Assembly (NCBI GenBank): GCA_029263175.1
Contig: JAJCXZ010000063.1
Span: 33,427-97,426 of the forward strand
DNA: 64,000 nt
Source: Acidimicrobiales bacterium
Lineage (GTDB): Bacteria; Actinomycetota; Acidimicrobiia; Acidimicrobiales; Aldehydirespiratoraceae
Direction: 5' to 3'
Shown: piece by piece, positions 36,828 through 44,495 of the stretch
How positions within the stretch are numbered: the stretch's first letter is position 1
How the letters are laid out: the number at the start of each line of letters is the position of its first letter
Made by a program: the position numbers and the translations under genes
Notes under the pieces: model-generated
Told to the model about the DNA's origin: nothing
The model's input: the letters and a program-made list of their open reading frames with translations, nothing else
Database searches by the model: none

Positions 36828-37973
36828 TCAGGTTCCCCCCGCCAGTTCGACGGCTTTTCGGGCTGCATCCAGCATCGTTTCTTCCATCATCAGCTTGTTG
36901 GTGAGGTTCGGGGCCAGAATCGCCCGGCCTTCGTCGGCGTTGGTGCCGTCGAGGCGGATCACGATCGGTGAGTCGATGTCGACGCGCTGCATGGCCTCGA
37001 GGATGCCGTTGGCGACTTCCTCACCGCGGGTGATGCCGCCAAAGATGTTGATGAATATCGCCTTCACGGCGGGGTCGTTGTTGATGACCTCGAGGGCCCC
37101 GGCCATCACGTCGGCATTGGCGCCGCCGCCGATGTCGAGGAAGTTGGCGGCCGCGCCACCGACCTGGTTCACGACGTCAACCGTGCTCATGGCGAGTCCG
37201 GCGCCGTTGGCGATCACACCAACCGTGCCGTCGAGCCCGACGTACTGAAGACCCTTGGCGTGAGCGGCTTCCTCGCGCTCATCGCGGGGCTGCGTCCCGT
37301 CGTACTGTCCATAGTCTTCGTGACGGAATTCGCTGTTGCCGTCGAGCGTGACCTTCGCGTCGAGCACATGGACGTCGCCCTGCGGGGTGAGGATCAGCGG
37401 GTTGATCTCGACCAGGTCAGCGTCGCCATCGGTGTACGCGGTGTACAGCTTCTGGAGAATGTCGACCGTGCCCTCGACAGCGGCGTCGGGCAGCTTCGAA
37501 GCGGCGACCCACTCGCGGCATGCCGCTTCGCTGAGTCCGTCGACGGGGTCGATCCAGATCTTGGCGATGGCATCGGGGTTCTCCTCGGCGACGGTTTCGA
37601 TCTCGACACCACCCTCCTTGGAGAGCATGCCGAGATGTTTCTTGGCGGAGCGGTCGAGCGTGAAACTCGCGTAGTACTCCTCCGCGATGTCGGATGCCTT
37701 CTCGATCCAGATTCGCTTGACAATGTGGCCGTTGATGTCGAGGCCGAAGATGTTTCCCGAGTGTTCGCGGACGGCGTCGATGTCGGCAGCGAACTTCACG
37801 CCACCGGCCTTGCCGCGGCCACCAGTGTGGACCTGCGCCTTCACCATGACGGGCGTGCCGAGGCGCTCAGCCGCAGCAACCGCCTCGTCGACGGTGAACA
37901 CCGCTTCGCCGGGACTGACGGGCATGCCGTAGCGGGCAAAGAACTCTTTGCCCTGATGTTCGAAGAGATCCAC
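36828..37973 (-). CDS. sucC: succinyl-CoA ligase, beta subunit
   Basis: This 381-residue ATP-grasp subunit starts with GTG at the usual 'DLFEHQGKEFFARYG'. 'VKAQVHTGGRGKAGGVK', 'EINPL' and the C-terminal 'FINIFGGITRGEEVA' are conserved nucleotide- and interface-binding segments. With SucD it converts succinyl-CoA to succinate with ATP/GTP formation. GGGAGG lies about 9 nt upstream of the GTG. Longer frames into the promoter are not supported. Confidence 0.96.
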   Translation of the reverse strand: MDLFEHQGKEFFARYGMPVSPGEAVFTVDEAVAAAERLGTPVMVKAQVHTGGRGKAGGVKFAADIDAVREHSGNIFGLDINGHIVKRIWIEKASDIAEEYYASFTLDRSAKKHLGMLSKEGGVEIETVAEENPDAIAKIWIDPVDGLSEAACREWVAASKLPDAAVEGTVDILQKLYTAYTDGDADLVEINPLILTPQGDVHVLDAKVTLDGNSEFRHEDYGQYDGTQPRDEREEAAHAKGLQYVGLDGTVGVIANGAGLAMSTVDVVNQVGGAAANFLDIGGGANADVMAGALEVINNDPAVKAIFINIFGGITRGEEVANGILEAMQRVDIDSPIVIRLDGTNADEGRAILAPNLTNKLMMEETMLDAARKAVELAGGT

Positions 37974-38055
37974 CGGATTCTGCCTCCCGGATTGTTGTCC
38001 ACGGAATACTAGGCACCAGGCTTTCCCCTCCACGTATCCGGCTCAGGAAGATCAC

Positions 38056-38583
38056 ATGCCCGTCGCTCGCGGCCCACAGATGAACGCCAGAAGTGCGGTG
38101 CTCGTCGGTTTCACCGGCGTCATGATCGCCCTCGTCCTCGGGGTCGGTGTGATCTGGCTCGCCGGGTCGGGCGGCGACGTCGAAGTCCAACTCGGCGACA
38201 CCGACTTCGATGCTGGTCAGATCTGGCGTATCTCCGAGGAGATCAACGACCGCGGACCGATTCTCTACTCCGATGTTGCCGGTCGTAGCCGCGACATCAT
38301 CCTCCAACACCTCGGTGCCGATCCCGAGACCGGCTGGCTCGCCTTTGCCGCCCGTCCCCTCGGCGAACCACGCGACTGCTTCTTCCAGTGGGTCCCCGAC
38401 GATGACCGGTTCGACCTCATCGCCGGAACCGACGAAGCCGAGTGTGGCGAGGTGACGATGGACGCCGAGGGCAACCTGTCGACAGGCGACATGATTCTGT
38501 CCTACCCGATCTCGATCGACGCCAAGAACAACGTACGGGTCGACATCAACTACGACCGGAGTGACGACACAACCGACGAGTAG
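38056..38583 (+). CDS. single-pass membrane protein, unknown function
   Basis: This 175-residue protein has one N-terminal hydrophobic segment (about 14-36) and then an extracytoplasmic beta-rich domain with two cysteines (in 'PRDCFFQW' and 'AECGEVT') that could form a disulfide. I do not recognise the family. It is divergent from sucC. The final part is acidic. Confidence 0.75.
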   Translation: MPVARGPQMNARSAVLVGFTGVMIALVLGVGVIWLAGSGGDVEVQLGDTDFDAGQIWRISEEINDRGPILYSDVAGRSRDIILQHLGADPETGWLAFAARPLGEPRDCFFQWVPDDDRFDLIAGTDEAECGEVTMDAEGNLSTGDMILSYPISIDAKNNVRVDINYDRSDDTTDE

Positions 38584-38602
38584 CCGGCGCTGTACTCAGC
38601 GA

Positions 38603-38764
38603 TCATCGCCGGGCGACGAAGACCAGGAAGCCGTCATCGGCAGTCGCTTCCCGGCGCTCGTGTTCGCCGTGCACCTCGATGTCGTCGAAGCCGGCAACGT
38701 CTGCTCGAGCGGGTCGATGCCGAGAAGCAACGTGGCCCCCGGTTGTAACGGCCTCCGTAGGAGC
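38603..38764 (-). pseudogene. possible 3' remnant of a methyltransferase-like gene
   Basis: On the minus strand a frame without a start codon ends at 38603. Its last 34 codons read 'ADVAGFDDIEVHG' ... 'DGFLVFVARR', which looks like the last two strands of a class I SAM-dependent methyltransferase. Upstream an in-frame stop precedes the frame and nothing of the methyl donor-binding core is found. It probably represents a deleted gene; a chance frame is possible. Confidence 0.35.
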
Positions 38765-38818
38765 TCACCGGACACTACCGAGTATCGGTACTCAGCAGAG
38801 TCACATAACGTTGCTCAC

Positions 38819-39541
38819 ATGAGTGAAACCGACCGCCTGTATCTGCGAGACGCAGAGTTGAGAGAGTTCACCGCCACCGTCATCGAGGTGAACGACGAAG
38901 GCCAGGTCGGGCTCGACCGGACTGCGTTCTACCCCACCGGCGGCGGCCAACCGCACGACTCCGGTGTCCTCAGCTGGGAGGGCGGCGAAGGAGCCGTCAC
39001 CGCGGCTTCGGGCAAGGGCCCAGTCGTGTTCCACACAATCGACGGTGACCCGCCCGACGTCGGCACGGAGGTCACCGGCACACTCGACTGGGACCGTCGC
39101 CATCAGCTGATGCGCACGCACACCGTGCTGCACATCTTGTGCGGGGTGATCTGGAACGAGTGGGGCACACCGGTCACGGGGGGCAACATGGAGCCCTTGT
39201 CGGCCCGGATGGACTTCGAGTTCGACCCGTTGCCCGAAGGATTCGCCGAAAGGGTCACGGACCTGGTCAATGCCGAGATCGCCGCCGATCGTCCGATCGA
39301 GGTGTCGTTTCTCCCCCGCGGTGTCGCACTCGCCGACGATGATCTCATCCGCACCAAGGTCAACCTGATACCTGAATCGGTGACCGAGATCCGTGTCGTC
39401 GACATCGTCGGCCTCGACAAGCAGGCCGACGGCGGCACGCACGTGGCCAGCACTGGCGAAGTCGGACGCTTCGAGGTCGTCAAGACGGAATCAAAGGGCA
39501 AGGGCAACAAGCGCTTGCGTATCCGGCTTCACGATTCCTGA
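38819..39541 (+). CDS. AlaX-like alanyl-tRNA editing protein with altered zinc site
   Basis: This 240-residue protein corresponds to the free-standing editing domain of alanyl-tRNA synthetase (AlaX), which deacylates mischarged Ser-tRNA(Ala). It has 'DRTAFYPTGGGQPHDSG', the zinc-binding HxxxH (H101, H105) and 'GGTHVASTGEVG' with the third His (H208). The usual fourth ligand Cys just before GGTH is Asp204, so zinc binding may be altered. The ATG was chosen as the first start after which the fold is complete. It follows a putative methyltransferase remnant and converges on the AlgX-like gene, overlapping its stop by 13 bases. Confidence 0.88.
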   Translation: MSETDRLYLRDAELREFTATVIEVNDEGQVGLDRTAFYPTGGGQPHDSGVLSWEGGEGAVTAASGKGPVVFHTIDGDPPDVGTEVTGTLDWDRRHQLMRTHTVLHILCGVIWNEWGTPVTGGNMEPLSARMDFEFDPLPEGFAERVTDLVNAEIAADRPIEVSFLPRGVALADDDLIRTKVNLIPESVTEIRVVDIVGLDKQADGGTHVASTGEVGRFEVVKTESKGKGNKRLRIRLHDS

Positions 39542-40863
39542 ACTGGTATATCGACGCGTTCGACCTCGAAGTGATCGGGATCGAAACCGAACTCGAGGTC
39601 GCCACGGACCCGAAGCGCGTGCACTCGACTCTTGTCATCGAAAATCGTTCCACTCGGCGGGAACACGTGGTCGCCGTCAGATCGGAGATCACGCACTACC
39701 AGGTAGATCTCAATCGATGGGTCCATCTCAATCCGGGTCAGTTCGGCACTGTCGATCCGCACGGGGTCGAGGCGGTCAACGAACGCCTCGACCAGCCACG
39801 ACGAAACAGGGAGTTCTAGGTCCCCACCGATGAATTTTCGCTGAACCCTTCCCCACAACAGCCGGTCCGCAGACCCGACCACAGCGGCCGCCTCATCTTC
39901 GTCAAAGTGAGGGGTGTACACGAATGTGGACGAAGCAAAATAGGGTGCAAGGTCATCGACCTGCGGAAGTCCAAACGAATCGTAGGCCACCACGGTTTGG
40001 CCTTCGATCGCGGGGCCGTCCGGGAACTCAAAGGACCGAACCGAGCGCGACATGTCTCCCATGGGATCGGCTGATGAGCCATCAACGGAGATAAGCGGAA
40101 TTCCATCGAAGACGACCGAGGCCGCCGTCACCACCTCGGTTTTCGCATCGCTGATGAGACGCGACAGGTCTGTGTCGTACGATCGGGATCCGTATACGAC
40201 TGCGTGTTCATCCCAGAGCCCAGGGGCAAGGCGTTCGATGATCTGGCGGGATGCCACCAATCCCCCGCTGTCGTTCCAGTGCGTATCGGTTCGATAAAAC
40301 AGCGTGTCGGGATCGGCATGGTCGGCGAACGCTGGCAACAGGGAGACCGCGGCCGACGTCAGGTGCTCGTCCAGCGCTGCGACATTTGCTTTTGTGCAGG
40401 CCGATCGACCGCCCGACAATTCGTCTGAGACCACCGCTGCTTTGTCCGGAGCGACCCAGTAGAGGAACTCGATGCCAGCCGCCGCGGCCACGGCGTCGGC
40501 CCGTCGCATCTCATCCCCGATTGCCGCGAAGTATTGGCCCGAAAGGCAGGCTCGATCGAGCGATTCGTTGTCGAACAGCCATCCCTCCGCGCCAATCGTC
40601 ACCTCGGGGTTCGGACTATCGGCGAAGACGGTGCGGCTCACACGTGAGTCGACCGCAACGGCCACGTCGAGCATCGGAATCCTTCGCTCGACCATCGCAT
40701 CCACGCTGTCGAACCATGTGGCGTCCAAGACGTCAGCCATCGTCGGCGAGACGACCACTTCATCGGTAGGGGCATCCGACGTTGGCGGCGAGTGGCCCGA
40801 GATCAACAGCACACCCGGGACCGTTATGGCAAGGAGGAAGACGATTGCAACGAGGCGGTTCAT
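39529..40863 (-). CDS. AlgX/AlgJ-like SGNH-type acetyltransferase protein
   Basis: This 444-residue exported protein has an N-terminal hydrophobic anchor (about 4-22) and an AlgX/AlgJ-like catalytic domain. 'DTHWNDSGGLVASRQII' holds the conserved Asp-x-His pair, and 'AYDSFG' fits the serine nucleophile motif (normally GDSF). A C-terminal beta domain (about 350-444) may bind polysaccharide. Its gene starts one base after the stop of the MBOAT gene, so the two act together in O-acetylation of an exopolysaccharide or cell-wall glycan. It resembles DltD/AlgJ partners of AlgI. Confidence 0.82.
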   Translation of the reverse strand: MNRLVAIVFLLAITVPGVLLISGHSPPTSDAPTDEVVVSPTMADVLDATWFDSVDAMVERRIPMLDVAVAVDSRVSRTVFADSPNPEVTIGAEGWLFDNESLDRACLSGQYFAAIGDEMRRADAVAAAAGIEFLYWVAPDKAAVVSDELSGGRSACTKANVAALDEHLTSAAVSLLPAFADHADPDTLFYRTDTHWNDSGGLVASRQIIERLAPGLWDEHAVVYGSRSYDTDLSRLISDAKTEVVTAASVVFDGIPLISVDGSSADPMGDMSRSVRSFEFPDGPAIEGQTVVAYDSFGLPQVDDLAPYFASSTFVYTPHFDEDEAAAVVGSADRLLWGRVQRKFIGGDLELPVSSWLVEAFVDRLDPVRIDSAELTRIEMDPSIEIYLVVRDLRSDGDHVFPPSGTIFDDKSRVHALRVRGDLEFGFDPDHFEVERVDIPVQES

Positions 40864-40864
40864 G

Positions 40865-42310
40865 TCAGAACTGGAAGTAGAGGAATGGGCTGAACGTGCC
40901 GGAGATCACGAGAATCAGCGCGTAGCTGAATGCGGTGACAAGAGCCAGGGCTGAAGCCACGCGCAGTGGTGGGGCCCCACGTTCGAGCATCTCCACGGCC
41001 CGCGGGCCCGTCACCCAGCGGCCCGAGACACCGAGCGTCAAGAGCGCCAGCGCCAGCACGACGAGGGGCGTATTGCCCACGGTCAAGAGCGGGTCGGCGG
41101 CCTGTTCAGCTCGAACGCCCCCGAACATGGCGCGGAGGTAGCTGAACGCGTGTCCGATGTCGGTGGCTCGGAAGAAGACCCAACCGATGACCACCAAAAA
41201 GAACGTGCCAGCCCGGCGAATAGGCACGAATGACGGCGCGTCGCCCTCGACCCAACGTTGGTCGAGAACTCGTTCGGCAAGCAGGAGCACACCGTGGAAC
41301 AAGCCCCAGACCACAAACGTCCAGTTCGCTCCGTGCCACAGACCGGTGATGACGAATACCGCCATCAGGTTCGCATACACCCTTCGAGGTTCGACCCTGG
41401 ATCCGCCGAGTGGGATAAAGAGGTAGTCGCGAAACCAGTTCGAGAGGGTGATGTGCCACCGTCGCCAGAAGTCGGTGATACTCACGGCGGAGTACGGGCG
41501 CCGGAAGTTCTCCGGAAACGTGAACCCGAACATCTGGCCCAGCCCGATAGCCATGTCGGAATAGCCCGAGAAGTCGAAGTAGATCTGGATCGTGTAGGCG
41601 AGAATTCCCAGCCAGGCATCAGTCGAGGTGAGCGCGACCGCGTCAACCGCAAAGGCGCGGTCCGCAATGACAGCAACCTGGTCGGCGACGATCACCTTCT
41701 TTGACAGACCAACCATGAATCGGCCGGCCCCGGCCGAGAACCCATCCATGGCGACTCGACGTTCGACGATCTGCTCGCTGATCTCGTGGTAGCGCACGAT
41801 CGGCCCGGCTACGAGCTGCGGGAAGAACGACACATACAGACCAAAGTCAACGATCCGGTCGAGCGGGGTGGCGCGACCCCGCGCAAGGTCGAGCGTGTAA
41901 CTCATGGTCTGAAATGTGTAGAAGGAGATCCCGATCGGAAGTGTCACCGACGTCCAGGCGATCTCCCCGATCCCGAGGTCGCGACCGACCGAGTTCAGCT
42001 GCTCAACAAGGAAGTTGGCGTATTTGAAATATCCCAGGAGCCCGAGATTGACCAGCACCGAGCCCGAGATCGCGGCGCGCTTTCGTCGCTCGTTTCCCTG
42101 CTCACTCGCCCGCGCCACCACACGGCCAAGCGAGAAATCGGTGATCGTGGAGACGACGAGAAGGAGTACGAGAACCCCGCTGCCCCAGAAGTAGAAGATG
42201 AGCGAGGAAAGCAGAAGCCAACCGTTTCGCCACCGCGACGGGATCACGAACGAACCGAGGAGCACGGCCGGCAGGAACAGGAAGAGGAACGTGGGAGACG
42301 TGAAAACCAT
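40865..42310 (-). CDS. MBOAT-family O-acyltransferase (AlgI type)
   Basis: This 481-residue polytopic membrane protein has about eleven hydrophobic segments and the MBOAT signature: 'FWRRWHITLSNWFRDYLFIPLGGSR' (split motif) and the catalytic His in 'GLWHGANWTFVVWG'. It moves an acetyl group from cytosolic acetyl-CoA across the membrane to the AlgX-like partner. The ATG with 'VFTSPTFLFLFLP' is the classic start of the family; a TTG seven codons upstream is less likely. It is divergent from the P450 gene. No polymerase gene lies beside it, so the target glycan is unknown. Confidence 0.92.
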   Translation of the reverse strand: MVFTSPTFLFLFLPAVLLGSFVIPSRWRNGWLLLSSLIFYFWGSGVLVLLLVVSTITDFSLGRVVARASEQGNERRKRAAISGSVLVNLGLLGYFKYANFLVEQLNSVGRDLGIGEIAWTSVTLPIGISFYTFQTMSYTLDLARGRATPLDRIVDFGLYVSFFPQLVAGPIVRYHEISEQIVERRVAMDGFSAGAGRFMVGLSKKVIVADQVAVIADRAFAVDAVALTSTDAWLGILAYTIQIYFDFSGYSDMAIGLGQMFGFTFPENFRRPYSAVSITDFWRRWHITLSNWFRDYLFIPLGGSRVEPRRVYANLMAVFVITGLWHGANWTFVVWGLFHGVLLLAERVLDQRWVEGDAPSFVPIRRAGTFFLVVIGWVFFRATDIGHAFSYLRAMFGGVRAEQAADPLLTVGNTPLVVLALALLTLGVSGRWVTGPRAVEMLERGAPPLRVASALALVTAFSYALILVISGTFSPFLYFQF

Positions 42311-42424
42311 AGAGACGAGGTGACTCGTCAATCGGCCTCACCCGTTCAAGAATGAGGCGCGCGTGCTCAGCAGCCGGCGGGAAGGAGTGGCGGTTGGCGA
42401 ACCCGCGGCGACTAGGTTCGCTCC

Positions 42425-43666
42425 ATGAAGCTGGATGAAATCGACCTTTCCGACATCGACGGGTTCTGGACACTGCCGATGTCGGTGCGTGATGCAGCGT
42501 TCGAGACACTCCGCCGGGAGGACCCGATTCGTTTCTTCGCCGAACTCGAAACCGAGTACCTGGCGCCTGGGCCCGGCTACTACGCGATCACGAAGCACGC
42601 TGACATCGTCGAGGCCAGCCGCCACCCCGAGCTCTTCAAGTCTGGTAGCGGAGTCAACATTCCCGACCTTCCACCGGAGTTCAACGAGTTCTTTGGATCA
42701 ATGATCGCGCTGGACGACCCGCGTCATGCCCGACTCCGCAAGCTCGTGGCCGCCGGATTCACACCCAGGATGCTCCAGCGCAATATGGAAGATGTGGAAA
42801 CGGCGGCCAAGACCATCGTCGAGCGTCTTCGCGAGGAAGGCCCGGGCTGTGACTTCGTCACGGCGTGCGCCGCGTGGCTTCCGGTCAAGATCATCTGCGA
42901 CATGATGGGTATCCCGGAGAGCCAGCACGAGTTCGTGTTCGACATGACGAACATCATCCTCAGCCAGGGTGACCCGGAGTTCATCCCCGAAGGAGAGAAC
43001 CCGCTGGAAGCGTTCCTCGGCGCGGGAGCGGCGCTGGCCGCCCTGATGGACGATGTAGCCGGCCACGCTGACGGGGGCGATGGCGACGACCTCACCCATG
43101 CGCTCGTCAACGCTGAAATCGATGGCGACAAACTGTCCAGCGCGGAGTTGCAGAGTTTCTTCGTCCTGCTCTGCGCTGCCGGTAACGAGACCACCCGCAA
43201 CTCGATTTCGTGGGGGCTCACCTATCTGTCAGAGAACCCGGAACAGAAGGCGCTGCTGCAAAGCGATCTCGAAACGCACATGCCAGGGGCGGTCGAGGAG
43301 ATCGTCCGGCTGGCGAGCCCGGTCATCCATTTCCGACGCACCGTCACCCGAGATCAGGTTCAACTGGGCGGCAAGGAGTTCAACACCGACGACAAGATCG
43401 TGATGTTCTACGGCTCAGGTAATCGCGACCACGACGTCTTCGACGATCCGTATGTCTTCGATCTCACTCGCGACAACAAGGACCAGATCGGCTTCGGCGG
43501 CCCCGGGCCCCACTTCTGTCTGGGAGCCCACTTGGCGCGCCGCCAGATCAACGTGCTCTACAAAGAACTGCTCACACAGCTCCCCGACATCCACGCGTCA
43601 GGCGAGCCCGACCGGCTTCGGTCGAACTTCATCAATGGGGTGAAACACCTCTCGTGTAGCTGGTAG
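42425..43666 (+). CDS. cytochrome P450, CYP125/CYP142-like
   Basis: This 413-residue soluble P450 has the I-helix 'CAAGNETTRNSI', the ExxR motif 'EEIVR', 'FRRTVTRD', and the haem loop 'FGGPGPHFCLGAHLAR' with the thiolate Cys. The C-terminal 'LRSNFINGVKHL' is typical of the actinobacterial CYP125/CYP142/CYP124 group, which oxidises sterol side chains or methyl-branched lipids. It stands alone, divergent from the MBOAT gene; electron-transfer partners are not near. The substrate is inferred from family only. Confidence 0.92.
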   Translation: MKLDEIDLSDIDGFWTLPMSVRDAAFETLRREDPIRFFAELETEYLAPGPGYYAITKHADIVEASRHPELFKSGSGVNIPDLPPEFNEFFGSMIALDDPRHARLRKLVAAGFTPRMLQRNMEDVETAAKTIVERLREEGPGCDFVTACAAWLPVKIICDMMGIPESQHEFVFDMTNIILSQGDPEFIPEGENPLEAFLGAGAALAALMDDVAGHADGGDGDDLTHALVNAEIDGDKLSSAELQSFFVLLCAAGNETTRNSISWGLTYLSENPEQKALLQSDLETHMPGAVEEIVRLASPVIHFRRTVTRDQVQLGGKEFNTDDKIVMFYGSGNRDHDVFDDPYVFDLTRDNKDQIGFGGPGPHFCLGAHLARRQINVLYKELLTQLPDIHASGEPDRLRSNFINGVKHLSCSW

Positions 43667-43668
43667 GC

Positions 43669-44415
43669 CTACCGCCGCGGCGGAGGCGACTCGAGCTGTT
43701 CGGTGTCCACTTCTGCCCGCAGAGAAGCGGAACGCAGCGAGAGCATGGCGGGCGCAGCCGCGACGACCGGCGGGCACGCGGTGACTTCGAACCGTCCGAT
43801 GTAGACGCCTTCTTGCTCGTTGTAGAGGCCATCTCGGGTGTCGAAGTCGAACTGGAACCGAACGATCTGGTCGTTGAAGCTCCCGGGGATTGCCCACGTC
43901 TCCGTCTCGAAACCGCTGGTGTTGCCGATCGAGGCTGCCGAGTAGAGAGTCTGTGACGACGTCCCGATGATTCGGAGGCGGAGACGGTCGTAGCCGGGAT
44001 CTTGGGTCTCGACCTCGCGCCAGACCGTGAACTCGACCTGATTGGGCCCGGTGAGCGGGATCTGGAATTCGGGGGAGGTCACGCGGCCGGAGTTCCGGCT
44101 GTTGCCAGTGCGATAATCGCCCGTGGTACCTCGGCCGTAGTGCAGCGAACCGGCCCCTCGGCCGGCCTCGCTGTTGTGCTTCCAGAGGCCGGTGGTGCCC
44201 GAGCCCCAACTGTTGTCGATCGTCCAGCCGTCGAGCCCACTGGTGAACTCACAGATGCTCACACCGCCGGTACACGAACCGGTGGCTGCTGCGATTCGGT
44301 CGGACGTGAGGATGCTGGGAGCGACCCACGCCACTGCGCCGGCCGCCGCCGTGCGGCCCACAAAGGCGCGGCGCCCCATCGTCGCGGAGGTCAGCGACGG
44401 TGCGACAAGGTCCAT
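43669..44415 (-). CDS. Tat-exported beta-sandwich protein, unknown function
   Basis: This 248-residue protein has a twin-arginine signal: 'MGRRAFVGRTAAAGAVAWVAPSIL' (split motif; RR at about 14-15) followed by an Ala cleavage region. The mature part resembles a jelly-roll (MAM- or immune-inhibitor-A-like) domain: 'DGWTIDNSWG', 'GSLHYGRG', 'VTSPEFQIPL', 'VEFTVWREVE' and 'RFQFDFDTRDGLYNEQEGVYI'. These modules bind carbohydrate or protein; there is no catalytic motif. A second ATG at 44379 begins directly at the Tat motif. It is convergent with the P450 gene: the two stops sit in a 12-bp palindrome. Confidence 0.78.
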   Translation of the reverse strand: MDLVAPSLTSATMGRRAFVGRTAAAGAVAWVAPSILTSDRIAAATGSCTGGVSICEFTSGLDGWTIDNSWGSGTTGLWKHNSEAGRGAGSLHYGRGTTGDYRTGNSRNSGRVTSPEFQIPLTGPNQVEFTVWREVETQDPGYDRLRLRIIGTSSQTLYSAASIGNTSGFETETWAIPGSFNDQIVRFQFDFDTRDGLYNEQEGVYIGRFEVTACPPVVAAAPAMLSLRSASLRAEVDTEQLESPPPRR

Positions 44416-44495
44416 CGTGGAGCGCGGCTCGCGCAAGTGTTCATACGCCACTACTCGCTGTGGTCGGCAGATCTCGCCGAAAACTGATGCTCCGG

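Noticed and set aside
43660..43675. GGTAGGCCTACC palindrome at the P450/Tat-protein junction as another member of the hairpin family
   Set aside because: It is only 12 bp with no loop or G-run core; TAG and CTA stops facing each other make short palindromes by chance.
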